Part shown: in pieces, positions 48,578 through 60,000 of the stretch
Position numbering within the stretch: the stretch's first letter is position 1
Layout of the letters: every line of letters starts with the position of its first letter
Assembly (NCBI GenBank): GCA_914767715.1
Contig: OU612066.1
Location: 16,437,001 to 16,497,000, forward strand
Reading direction: 5' to 3'
DNA: 60,000 nucleotides
DNA from: Membranipora membranacea
Lineage: Eukaryota; Bryozoa; Gymnolaemata; Cheilostomatida; Membraniporidae
Made by a program: the position numbers and the translations under genes
Notes under the pieces: generated by a model
Seen by the model: the letters and a program-made list of their open reading frames with translations, nothing else
Databases searched by the model: none
Told to the model about the DNA's origin: nothing

Positions 48578-51500
48578 GATTAGCCACAAGGCTGAAATGC
48601 GGGAATGTTATAATTGCAGCTGAAGGTTTCCTCATGGAACTAGAAAGGAGAGGATATAATAGTCACGGCTCCTTCACTCCTCAGGTACCTAACTGTCAGT
48701 ATAGATCTGGGTATTGTTCTAGGCCACAAATTCTCTTCTCTTTAACATGTTAGGATTTACCTTTAGCCGAAAATAATGTCTGGAACTGGTAAAATATTTA
48801 TTTATAAGCAAGTTAAATCTAACTAATACAATATTTTCTATCTATATGACCCTGATTTGAAGCGTGTTAATTTTACATGTCAGAATTATTTTTAGCTGTA
48901 ATAATGTGATTTTTTAAAACTTCATTTACGTAGCTTGCTTAGGATAAGAATGCTTTTCAAAGGAGAAAAAGAGGATCGGAATAATGAAATTTATGCTTCA
49001 TGTTTGAAGGTAAATATAATTGGTATTTATCGTTAAAAGTAGAATATCAAAAAATATAGATACCTCAAAGAGGCTCGTGTTAGCATTACCGAGAGGCTAT
49101 TCAAGAAGTGACGTTCCAATGGCCATATTTGATTAGTCGTTAGAATTTTCTCTGTTCTAGGCAGTTGTTGACAACCCTGATCAAGTGGAACAGCTCACAC
49201 GGGAGTTTGTTCATGCAGGCAGTGATATATGTATGGCTTTCACTGTGAGTAAGCTAGTAAGACCGGACCCACGATACTGCTTTATCAAAAAAACATTATC
49301 TTTGTGTATAAAGACATTTTATAGTTTAACATGTCTGTAGATGCTTTCTCAAAAACATACTTAACAAAACCAAACTTAACATATCTGCGATAGCAGAACA
49401 ATATACTGAATTATGTTTCAAAACCCACATACTCGTCCTCTTCCTATTTGCATGGTGATCATGCTCGGAATTGTAAGAAAGTGATAGGGGTTTCTTGGCT
49501 AGATCCATATATTTAAGAGCAGATATTTTACGAATATGACTTGAATATTGAGTGATTGTGTGTTTTAGAGTGGGGGGGGGGGAGGGTCAAACTTATTATG
49601 CATTGATAACAGAAAACCAAATCACCTCTGTTTTTTATTTCTAGTATTATGCTCACAAAGAGAAGCTGAAAGTTATTGGCAGAGAAAGTGATTTTACTAA
49701 AATGAACAACCAGGCTCTACAGATAGCCAAGAAGGTAACAGTGGTTCAGTTATGAGACATAAACATAAATTCTGCTATCAGAGTCATCGTCCATCATATG
49801 ATTTTATGACCAGTCAACGCATCATTTACAAATAATGTGGTAAAACTTCCTAATTGCCCTGTTTATGATAGCCAATGGCAAAAAGCTGGAAGTGTATAAT
49901 ACCAATGTTACAATTGAACTAAAAAAGGGTAGGGAAGCCATAAATTTAATAATGATAGTTTCCCTCTAAATCTGATGTCTATTTTTAAGTATATGGGAAG
50001 CACCGACAAACAAAAACTTACTCAGCATTTAGTATCGTGTAGTGTTTCGCTTCAATCATCGATCTCTCAATCTGCAGGTCGCGAGGGAAACCGGTACACT
50101 ATTTTGTGCAGGTTTTGGTACAACGAATATATATGATCCTAAAGATAAGAACACATGGACAAAGACTGAAGAGATGTTCCGGGTATGTCTCATATACAAT
50201 CTGATACAAATTGTTATTCATGCCAGATAATTGTTTCAGGTTTTCTGAGTGTGTTTTTGGCCTAAACTGTTTTTGTAGCTCTTAAAACTTGCCTGATTCC
50301 CCAGACAAAACACTCTTTTATCAACCAACACACAACCATAAGGTGTAGACTTGTCAAACGACCATTTTTTTGTAAAACAAATTGTCTCGTGATAAGGCTA
50401 CATAAGGTAGGGTGTATGTTAACTGAAGAGCACATCTAGCGACTGGTGTATGTATGCATATTAAACCATCTTATACTACAGCCTTAGACCACATCAAACA
50501 GTATCCACACATTCACTGTATTCAGCAGTCTGCACTAACATGTGACTATAGATACCTTATAAAAAAGAAAGGTCTCTGATCTACTTCCTGACTAAATGGA
50601 CAAATTATGCGCGTATGTAAAAAAAGGAAGACAACCACGTTGAAAAAATATTTTTAAGTCAATATTAGATAATTTGAGCCAAAAAAATATAATTACTGTG
50701 AAGGGTTGATTAAAAGTATGAATTTATCACCACCAACAGGAGCAGATATCCCTTAGTGCTGAACATGGTGTAGATTTTGTGGCTATTGAGACTATCTGGG
50801 ATTACGGTGAAGCCTCCATAGCTCTCAAAGTCGCCAATGAGTTCAGTGAGTATTCATTCGCCGGGACTGAGATGGTATGCTGTTTGCAAGATTGTTCGGT
50901 TTTTCTAACATCAAGCTTCAAACGGCACCATAGTTCCTCCATGATGCATGAATATTCAAATGTATATATATTAATGAGATTTTGTTGGTGAGATTAAATT
51001 GGTATTGGGAAAAGTGGTGATCACTTGGCAGGCTTCGAACAGTTGTCTTTTTTTTCTTCATTGTGACATCTGAAGCAATCTGTGTATCTATTGTTTATGT
51101 TCCATGGTAGACAATTGGACGAGAATTACAAATGAGCTTTTTAATAGTTGAGCTGGCGAGAATTGATGGTCTATTTTATTATTCTAGAGCTACCAGCTAT
51201 AGTGACAATAACTCCTCTAGACATCAGTGATGGACCGTGTATGACTTTTGATGGTATTCCGATGGTGGAGGCTCTACAGAAATTAGAGAAAGAGGGGGCG
51301 GCATGCGTCGGACTGAACTGCACTTGTGGACCTGAGACTATGGTTCCGCTGATACGAGAGATTCGTCCTCATATTAAAGTAAGGAGACAACACAAATTGA
51401 TACTCACGTCTTTTTCAGCATAAGGCCTTTCATCATGGATTAACAAAGTACATGAACATGTGACTCAAATGTGTTTCATGAATCTATAGAAACTGTAAAA

Positions 51501-52866
51501 GACATAACACAATGAAACTAGTACATTTATTTGCAGCTATAATGCCCAGGTGTCGCCTCAAACACAGTGCATTTGCTGTATTTTGTAAGTTGTCTTCCCT
51601 TTACCTAAATCTCGTATATGACATAGGTTTGAGCCACAGACTTGACATTATAGCGTTTATTATTAACAGTTCTATGGTTTAAGATTGTCCATCATATACA
51701 GGGTCCTCTGGCATGTGTAAGCCTTGGGTACAGAACTACTGCAGAGCAGCCAAACTGGTTTAGGCTTAAACACCCTGGAACCGGAGAGAAATCCTGGCCT
51801 GATGATCTATGTGCACACTATCTAGGTAACAACTGTTTTGTAAACTCTCAATCATTGGGGCTTATGATAAAATGGAGTACCAGTGTCATATGATATGTGA
51901 CTTTAATAGCTTTCATAAATTGTTGAGACTATTGGATTGGGATGAATTTATAGTCAGTATATCAAATTGGTTGTAGGACCTAAAATTTTGTTGTTTTATT
52001 ATTGATAAAGACGACCATGTGTAACATACCTTTTAAGGGATAGCTGATGTTAAACAATATGCTGCACAGTTGAAAGAAATCGGGGTGGAGTATGTTGGCT
52101 TCTGTTGTGGAAACTCCGCTAGTTATACGAGAACACTGGCTATGGCATACGGCAGAAATCCACCGTCTGCAAAGTAAGCTATCCGTGGGATAGAAAATAC
52201 ATATTGTATCGCTTACACACCTAGTTGTGTTCAGAACCTACAGTACAGATAAAAAATGACCCGACATGGTCGTTGATTTTATTATTTTGGCATTTGGAAA
52301 CTTGCATATTGCAATGATGCATGTGAAATAAAATGACAAATATTTGGTCCCTTTTAATCAAATAAGACAGCCCTCCTAAGTTAGAGGTCAAAGTCACATC
52401 ATACGTACATACCACTATTGCCAAGATGAAGCTTCGGCACAGTTTTGATCTAGCCTGTCTTGACAAGCCTTGTTGTTGGGGGAGGGGGAACAAACTTTGT
52501 CCCCTCCCCCACAACAAAGCTTGTCAACCCAAGCTATATCAAAACTGTATTGAAGCTTCATCTTGGTTGGTAATGACATTGACTTTTACAACGAAGCTTG
52601 TCAAGACAGACTAGTTTTGATCCAACTGCCCACCTAAATGACCGCACTGATCAGAATGATTTTCTTTGCAAGGAATTGTGCTTTGACACGTACTTGACAT
52701 GTACATGACATAAAATTTTATTCACTGAAATTATCCCTAAAATAATTTTTTCTGCAGGTACGCTAGCGTCTTCAAGGAAAAGAGCATCCTAGTCAAACGA
52801 GAGAATGAGAATGTCAACAGGTATAACAAAGATCTGCCAGATTTTAGTGGCTTTTCCAAGGACTAA
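48578..52866 (+). CDS. BHMT: Betaine-homocysteine S-methyltransferase family protein, copy 1
   Basis: Nine exons: 48578-48684, 49161-49244, 49645-49734, 50078-50182, 50740-50845, 51188-51378, 51702-51825, 52038-52173 and 52758-52866, consistent phases, about 350 residues. It is a homocysteine-methyltransferase TIM barrel: NVIIAAEGFLMELERRGY, then VHAGSDICMAFTYYAHKEKL, GTLFCAGFGTTNIY, AIETIWDYGEAS, and the zinc ligands Cys in GLNC and Cys-Cys in VGFCCGN. These match human BHMT C217, C299 and C300 in position. It should move a methyl group from betaine or a related donor to homocysteine, making methionine; the donor is not settled by sequence. The first exon is not certain. In copy 2 it is 16 nt (MATAL + G). 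Here no equivalent was found; an in-frame ATG at 48526 reads straight into the exon through the acceptor and could serve as start. AATAAA follows at 53118. Confidence 0.9.
52385..52625. repeat. Foldback element in the last intron of BHMT-like copy 1
   Basis: The arms 52421-52495 (ccaagatgaagcttc, cagttttgat, cttgacaagc, gggggaggggg) and 52496-52567 are reverse complements over about 72 bp with scattered mismatches. Weaker symmetry reaches out to about 52388 and 52590. A third partial copy of the arm (cttgtcaagacagactagtt) follows at about 52598-52620. Confidence 0.88.
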
Positions 52867-54158
52867 AAACTAATTAACTGGGTTGTCCAAGGACTGAAAA
52901 CTAATTTACCAGGTTTTACTAGCTCAGCTCTGCATATTTGATTATTGAATTGACACTCATTATCATTTTTTTTTAAATATAGGATCATCCATAATTTTTA
53001 GAGAGCACCCACATAAACATTTTTATTTCTCTTCCTGAGACAATACAAAACAAACATACATATACATAAACATGTAACTATTTTTATTTATATGTTTTTG
53101 TGAGCATCGAAGAATTGAATAAAATACATCCTGTATGGCAGTATATTAGAACAAGTTTGTACCCTCTGTGGTGGCGGAGGAATATTGCAAATGTTTGGTA
53201 TCGAGTTTGGTATCAAGGCGCCGCGCCAAACTCGTTCTAGCAGTATATAGAGCGCGAAAATTATGGTCGAGGTCACCTATGAAACCAGTGATTGATAACA
53301 GCCAGATAACGGACTAGCTTTTGTCACACGAGGTACCAATTCTCACAGCGCTGAGTTACTGTCTGATATTTATATTCAGATATGGAGTTTGAAGGAATAC
53401 TGGTATGGTTGTAATGTAACCAGTTACCAAAAAACGTGAAACATGAGGCTCTTTATGTCCTTCAGTTTCAGAATACCCCTCAAGTAAATCATTTGCCAAC
53501 TAGCTCTACACACAATATTAATTATCTTTTGTATGACGATGTGACAAAAGAGTAGATGTAAACCCCTCATCCTCCTCCCTCCAAATCATCACAGCTTCAT
53601 AAGAAACCCCAATAAATTTATAAAGAAAAATAACAACCTTTGCATTAATATGTCATGAAAGAGACTGAACGATGCTTGAGAAGTTGCAAGACCAGCTGAT
53701 TTAATTGAAAACTCCCAAAAATAATTATACAGTCTAAACTTTAGTAACCAAGGCAAAAACCCATAGAGTTACATACTAACTCTATGCAAAAACCCTGCCA
53801 CACAAAAGCACCTGTTTTAAAAATGTGAAACAACTCAAAACACACCACATTGCAAAAGGCTTGACCAATTAAGGATGGTGAGATCCCTTTTTCACGCAAA
53901 GAAGTCAATATAGACAGCGCCCAAATTTTGTGATCTTTGGTGCTTTTATACAACCTTGTGTATGGTCAAACTTGTATCAATGATACTAAGTAATCGTTGC
54001 TAATATTATCACAATCCAACCTGTTTTATCTCGGTTAGCTTACATGATTGCAAGCCGGACATAGCTTTATTATCTGCATTTCTTAAGATAAAGGAACCTT
54101 GTATACCATTACACCACTAGCTTGTGAGCGCAGAAGACTTCGGAGTTTAACATCCACA
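52867..54158. other. Spacer between the two BHMT-like genes
   Basis: About 1.3 kb holds the 3' UTR of copy 1 (AATAAA at 53118-53123) and the promoter of copy 2. The 70-codon frame at 53741-53953 (minus) has no signature. Confidence 0.5.
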
Positions 54159-57100
54159 ATGGCTACAGCACTGGGTAAGCTTAATTAATCTCAAATTTAC
54201 AAGTTTAAAGCTAAGTCATTATCTTTTGATTTTGCAGTGAAGGGCTCCTGGGAAAAAAAGCTTCAGTAGCTCCACTTATTAGCTGTATGGGGTGAGCGTG
54301 GTGACATGCAGACAGCCTACCCAGGCAAATTTATCTAGCTAATGGCCGGTGCACATTGTCCCAGATGATACTGGGATGCCATCCCAGATGCTTAACCCAG
54401 ATCGAACCAGTCTTATGTTCACATTGTAAAATTCATCCCAGACTAGTAATTAGGTTTTTGTCTGGGATAGCGTTGGGATAATGTTCACATTGTCTGGGAT
54501 TGTCCCAGATCGTCCCAGATCAACCCAGATGATCCCAGATCATCCAAATGTCTGGTTCACATAGCACCCAGATGCAAAGTTAGTCTGGGTCCGTCAGGGA
54601 CAGCATCGGCAAAGTTTGACGCTTACGATCTTTCCAGATACCATCCCAGACGGACCCAGACAGTCTGGGATTGTGTCATTTTCATGTTCACATTGTCTGG
54701 GATGGCTATCTGGGATGGTCGTCTGGGACAATGTGCACCAGCCATAAAATCTCTGTCCGATCATAATCAACCATTGACTTAGTAAGTCTGTGGAATCAAC
54801 AAAATTACTGATTATTACTAATCATTGATATTTTATTGGTTTTTTTGCAGGATTATCCGAAAGATTAAAAAGTGGAAATGTTACGATTGCCGCTGAAGGC
54901 TTTCTCCTTGAACTAGAGAGGAGGGGCTATAATAGCAACGGAGATTTTGTTCCCCAGGTATGTGGCAGTATGTGCCATAAACATAAATATACCTGTCAGA
55001 GCTCTGTATGCTTGTTGTAAAACTAAGTTTTACCCTTAACTAAAACTTGGCTGACCACTAGCCAAATCTGTGCTATGCTCAACCATGAACAATATTATTT
55101 TACATCAATGTAGGTATCTCTTGTTTACAAAGTTGAGCAACCAAAATCTTCTACAGGGTGTTTCACCAATTCAGGTGTTGGCACAAAATTCACCAAGCAA
55201 GGGTTACATATCAAAACAAACAAGATTGCCCAACCCTTACACTTCTTAACATAATACAAACAGACTGGTTGAAGGAATGAGCTCTAGGTAATGGCATCTC
55301 GCCAAATCTGCAAGCTATACTTGTGACCATTCAAAACCAAAATACCGTACATTATATTAATATACATATAAAATATAAATGCTATAAATTGTATAAATAC
55401 AAAAAAAACTAATATAAGTATTACCAATGATAAAAATACGCTTCAAGTATCACCGCAGACTAAGCTATATAGTTCTTTCCCAAAATCAAGTGTAGGTTTG
55501 TTTTCTAATAAAAAATATGGGTTTGCTAATGCAAATCCCACAATGCATTTTTTGGAGCTCTGTGTGAAATCAAGACAATGATATCATATACTGGGTTGAC
55601 AAGAACTTCCTGCGAATTGCACTTCTGGATTTTTTTGCACATGGCCTGTTGATTTGGAGCCTGTAAATTATGTATTTGTCTAAACTTTTGCCTGCTATAT
55701 AAGACTCTATTCCTCAGCTGATGCTACATAGGAAATGATCTCCTGAGCTATACTGTAATATTCCACTGTGATTGGGCTGTTTTCTAGGTGGTTATTGACA
55801 ACCCAGACCAGGTAGAGCAGCTCACACGCGAGTATGTGCACGCTGGCAGTGACATATCCATGGCTTTCACTGTGAGTACCTCAATATGAATATGTTTTTT
55901 TTTATTCTATTCATCACATTTTGATTATTGGTAGCTTCATTTTTTTCTGACTTACTGCTTCATGCAAACTATACGTGATGTAAAGGTGGAAATATTATAA
56001 GCATGGTAAGCATATTCCAGACAGGACTAGTTTCTATGTACTTAAGAAGCGTTCTTAACTTTGAACCCTTATCACTCATTTGTAAAAACATCAAAAAGTG
56101 ATAACATTGCATCTCGTCTTCACTATTACTATTTAGAGTGAAAGTTATCTGTGTTCTAAATTTGAACTTTCTGTGCTTGTTTACACTAGTAGCTTCATTG
56201 ATAGCCAAGATAGCTTGCAACGTCCTGGCTGGTAATAGAAAGCTAAAATTTGGAACATCTGAAAGATAAATGTATGATAATATGTAGCTTGCTGGGTAAT
56301 GATCATATAAATCTATAGCCATCTAAATGACAATGATATACTTGGGGGGGGGGGGGGTTTCAATCAAAATGAGCTTTACTTTTTCGAGCAAATGATCAAC
56401 ATCACTCAAAATTATCACTCGTTTGGTCTTTCACTTAGACAATTTCTCGTTCCAAATCGTTCACTCAGAATGTAAAATTGTTCCACCAATGACCGAGTGA
56501 GTGATTCTGATTGAGTAATTTTGACTGATCAATAGAAAAACCCCCCTGAAAACTAAATGATAACTTTTATTCATATTTTAGTATTACGCCCACAGAGAGA
56601 AACTGAGGGATCTAGGCAGAGAAGAAGATTTTACTAAGATGAACAACCAGGCTCACGAGATAGCCAAGAAGGTAATATCTCAAAATCTCGAATATCAATA
56701 TCTCGAATCTCATGTCTCAAGATCTCAAGCCTCGGAATTTCAAGTATCAACATGTCTCAATCTAGAATTCCAACTTTTTGATATCAGACTATTTTGATTA
56801 CTGTTATCAGTGGGTTATGCTTGTTGTTGTGTAACACAACAATATAACAACTGGACAGGGATAGTCTAAGTGCTCAGAGTCAGAGTCAGTGGCATTACAT
56901 TATTAAACACTCATGAAAATGAGTGAGTGATAATGTAATGTCATGTCTGAGCAGTTAGAGACTAGGATAGGGATAAAACTCCATCCGCTCAACAATAAAT
57001 ACCCAATCTTATTCCAGTTTAAGACACCTTAGAAACTCATTTTTATTTCACATGTACCTGTATGAATGAACTTTTGGTAAAATATATGGTATAGAATTGA

Positions 57101-59655
57101 CAAAATTAAGTCAAACAATCCCTTTGGATTTTTAAATGTAAGTGTAGATAATCACACGCACACGTGTGAGCAGGGGGTTTGTCTCAGACTATCTGGTGTT
57201 AGATTTGACTATTGTACAAAGAGGATGCGTAATATAATTTTAGCAAAATTAGTACAAAACAAACACTAATTTGAATTTTTGTCTTTGAATTTGAATCTCA
57301 TTATCTTTTTTTTTTCAATCCGCAGGTCGCGAAAGAAACGGGTACACTATTTTGTGCAGGTTTTGGTACGACAAATATATATGATCCTAAAGATGAGAAA
57401 ACCTGGGCAAAGACTGAAGAAATGTTCAGGGTTTGTCTCTTCTTCATTCTAATCTCCTCGTAATAATGAGAATTATTTCGTCTTTACATTGATGTACCCA
57501 ATTTCATGGAGGAATAAATGCTTCTGATTCTTTTGGAGGGCTCTTATACAATCTGTCAAAACAAAATGACACCAGTTCTCTGGCTGAGGAGCATCGGAGG
57601 GGTGGCTGTTGGACGGGGCAAGCGACTGAGGGGCTAAGACTATGTCACCAGAGCTCTCAGCTCTACACAACCATAAACCTAGTAAACGAGGGAAAACAAC
57701 TGCCAATTAAATAACTCAGGCCACATTTGTCCTTACTAATTTGATGATCATTGCCCTTAAGAATAAAAGTTTCAATACGCTTATCACCAACAGGAGCAGA
57801 TATCACTGAGTGCTGAACATGGCGTGGATTTTGTGGCTATCGAGACTATCTGGGATTATGGTGAAGCCTCCATTGCTCTCAAAGTTGCCAATGAGTTTAG
57901 TGAGTATTTATATTTACGCTTTTACTCTGCTTGTTATATCCATGATGCGTTGTGTTGAATATTTGTAATGGTCACCCAGTTTTATGTGATGTAGATTTCT
58001 ATGCAAGGGCATAGATGATGCGCAAGATGCAAAATTCGGATCAACTGAAATCCTCCGAAATGAAAATTGTTAGATAGCATTTTACATAGAGATCATTGGT
58101 GGAAGTGACTTTTATTATCTTCTCTCTCGTATGTACCGACCTTGAACCGATCGTTCATCATACCATGGAGCCATTCATAATAACAAACATGCTATGTTAC
58201 ATATGAGCTTGATGTTATGCTGAACCATCTCATATTTTAGAGCTACCAGCTATAGTAACAATAAGTCCTCTGGATATTAGTGATGGACCATGTATGACTT
58301 TTGATGGTATTCCGATGGTCGAGGCTCTACAGCGTTTGGAGAAGGAGGGGGCGGCATGCGTGGGACTGAACTGTGCTCGTGGGCCTGAGACTATGATTCC
58401 AGTGATAAGAGAGATTCGTCCTCATATTAAAGTGAGGAAACAGCTCAATGAATACCAAATACTAAAGATTTCCCATAATCTGCCAGCGTGATATTGCATC
58501 AAGTTGGCGTGACTATTCTGTTTATGATTTAGCTGCCATAGTTTTTTCCGGATTTCAATTAATTTTACAGTGCTCACATATTTGTGTATCCTCCTTCTCA
58601 CACTGTGGTTTATGCTTTGTGGAACCAGGGATGGCAAAATAGCCTAATTTATTGACAAATATTTTGAGGAGTTGTCTTTGTATTCATCAAGAGCAGACAA
58701 TTTCTTAACAAAATTGTCAACCTACACTTATTTCATTCTAAACAGGGACCTCTGGCCTGCATAAGCCTTGGATACAGGACAACAGCAGAGCAGCCAAACT
58801 GGTACAGGCTCAAACATCCCGGAACTGGAGAGAGATCCTTTCCGGATGATCTATGCGCACACTATCTAGGTAACGGCTGTTGTTTTTTTCTATTTGAATT
58901 TTCTTTTGAATTTGATTTGATTTTCTTTTATACTTTGAGCAAATATTTTCTCCCACTCTCCCCCTCCCCCCTATTATCTGAAATAATTTTATGATCATAA
59001 TTGATGTCTTGTCCAAGTTATGGTGGAACCCATACATGACAATTTGGTAGACCCAGAAATCAGGAGGTTTCCGCGGACAAACTCCCGACACGGAGTACCA
59101 CTACCAAAACTTGAGTATTCGTATTATGAAATGCGTAATTTTACCTGATTTTACAAGTGATATTGTTGCAATTTATCCTAATTAGGAGAGACAGTATGTT
59201 AATAAGCAATTACATATAGGTATATATATGTAATGTAGGGGTAGGAAAACATAGTTTCCCTTGCAAAGAGAAGCTTAAAAAGGCTTCCGGGTGAAGTAAG
59301 CTGAAAAAGGGGAGGAAAAAGGGAGGTAGGGATGGAACGGAAAAAATCCCTAAAAACTGGGAGCCTCCCTACCAAATAGGGAGACTTGTCAGGTATGGAC
59401 TGGAACCTTTACATCTCCTGCTACTAGTATGAAATCTTTATCAACAGCATTTATTGTTAGGTTGGTTTCTTTTCTCATAAATATCTATAAAAATAATCGT
59501 TTTTTTGTTGTAATTTTAGGAATGGCAGATGTTGCACAGTATGCTGCACAGTTGAAAGAAATCGGGGTGGAGTATGTCGGCTTCTGTTGTGGAAACTCAT
59601 CCAGTTATACGAGAACACTGGCTATGGCATTTAGCAAGAATCCGCCCGCAGCAAA
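54159..59655 (+). CDS. BHMT: Betaine-homocysteine S-methyltransferase family protein, copy 2 (last exon outside window)
   Basis: Nine exons: 54159-54174, 54851-54957, 55788-55871, 56582-56671, 57326-57430, 57794-57899, 58241-58431, 58746-58869 and 59520-59655. Every exon from the second on has the same length and phase as its partner in copy 1. They give 319 residues plus part of a codon. The final exon (36 codons with stop in copy 1) must lie beyond 60000. The start MATALG sits in a good context (acaATGg). The zinc-binding cysteines are present (C214 in GLNC, C297 and C298 in VGFCCGN). Relative to copy 1, GLNCTCGP is GLNCARGP and the substrate-side segment NSASYTRTLAMAYGRNP is NSSSYTRTLAMAFSKNP. 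The product should be an active enzyme of the same type. Copy 2 intron 1 carries a TIR element and intron 4 a foldback. Confidence 0.9.
54343..54744. mobile_element. Non-autonomous DNA transposon (MITE) with TAA target duplication
   Basis: The left end tggccggtgcacattgtccc and the right end, read in reverse, tggctggtgcacattgtccc are near-identical terminal inverted repeats of at least 26 bp, continuing as agatga / agacga. The 3-bp direct repeat TAA flanks the element (54340-54342 and 54745-54747), the size used by PIF/Harbinger-type elements. The 402-bp interior is packed with cccaga and its complement tctggg and has no coding capacity. It lies in intron 1 of BHMT-like copy 2. Confidence 0.85.
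56345..56358. repeat. Poly-G tract
   Basis: A run of about 14 G. Comparable tracts lie near 20300 (C), 35960 (G) and 49572 (G). They may be unstable or miscounted in the assembly. Confidence 0.8.
56861..56967. repeat. Foldback element in intron 4 of BHMT-like copy 2
   Basis: The left arm atagtctaagtgctcaga...ggcattacattat and the right arm ataatgtaatgtc...tctgagcagttagagacta are imperfect reverse complements of about 45 bp around actcatgaaaatgagt. Confidence 0.85.
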
Positions 59656-60000
59656 GTAAGTTATCAATGATAGTTTGCGAGCAACAACAGACTGGGTTTT
59701 GTAAGATTTGAGCAAAAATGCGATCTGGGCTGCCAATATTTGAAAAAGAGGATAACTCACAAGTTTTGATAATGTGTCAATCAGGAATCAAGGTGTGTGA
59801 GAGCTGAAATAAACTAGTGCATGAGTAGAAAACAGTGAGTACTTCAAAAGCAAACTTTTTGTGAAAACATTTCACCATACAACCACCCCTCTGACCTGGC
59901 TGATATAACTTGGCCTTAGCCTAAGTAGTTTTAATAGCGCATATGATCACATCCTTGGCTATCAAGCGAGAGATTGCAGGAGGTCCCAGGATCAATTCTC
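59656..60000 (+). other. Start of the last intron of BHMT-like copy 2
   Basis: The region follows a GTAAGT donor at 59656. No terminal exon like the one in copy 1 (YASVFKEKS) is found before the window ends. Confidence 0.6.

Noticed and set aside
53147-53240. Further inverted repeat around gaacaagtttg / caaactcgttc
   Set aside because: Only about 16 bp of pairing with mismatches and a long loop; not clearly above chance.
1-60000. CRISPR array, rRNA, tRNA genes, bacterial operons
   Set aside because: No spaced direct-repeat array, no rRNA stretch, and no convincing B-box with a cloverleaf was seen. The genes have spliceosomal introns.

Overview
The window is nuclear DNA of an animal. It is AT-rich, and every multi-exon gene is built from short exons with GT-AG borders (one GC-AG) separated by introns of about 0.1 to 4 kb. 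Gene content (a TMEM237 ciliary transition-zone protein, a clarin-like protein, a uromodulin-type D8C protein, an EGF-family ligand precursor, a CECR2-like chromatin factor) is metazoan. I think of an aquatic, possibly non-bilaterian invertebrate such as a sponge or cnidarian, but nothing here fixes the phylum. No prokaryotic, organellar or viral gene was seen.

Layout. 1-10097 (minus): 5' part of a CECR2-like DDT-domain gene, five exons seen, its 3' part running off the left edge. 10098-17238: no gene recognised; a 2-copy tandem repeat and a perfect 74-bp palindrome. 17239-22368 (minus): a complete six-exon gene for a 201-residue membrane-anchored EGF-like growth factor precursor. 22369-33220: about 11 kb with no convincing gene, holding a U2-snRNA-headed SINE with clear target-site duplications. 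33221-34562 (plus): three-exon clarin-like four-pass membrane protein, followed by a duplicated copy of its C-terminal coding segment. 35469-37858 (minus): five-exon GOT1/GOLT1 Golgi transport gene. 39235-45238 (plus): nine-exon TMEM237. 45826-46674 (minus): intronless secreted D8C-domain protein, tail to tail with TMEM237. 48578-52866 and 54159-59655+ (plus): two tandem betaine-homocysteine-methyltransferase-family genes with the same exon structure, the second cut by the right edge before its last exon.

The genes do not form a pathway; they are ordinary single animal genes plus one tandem pair. All splice phases in the models below were checked by hand and are consistent. The most unusual content lies in (i) the EGF-ligand candidate, with an intron between Cys4 and Cys5, (ii) the clarin tail duplication, where nine of eleven codon differences are silent, (iii) a U2-headed SINE family with two copies, and (iv) seven unrelated-looking inverted-repeat (foldback) elements, six of them inside introns, one of which has TIRs and a 3-bp TAA target duplication.
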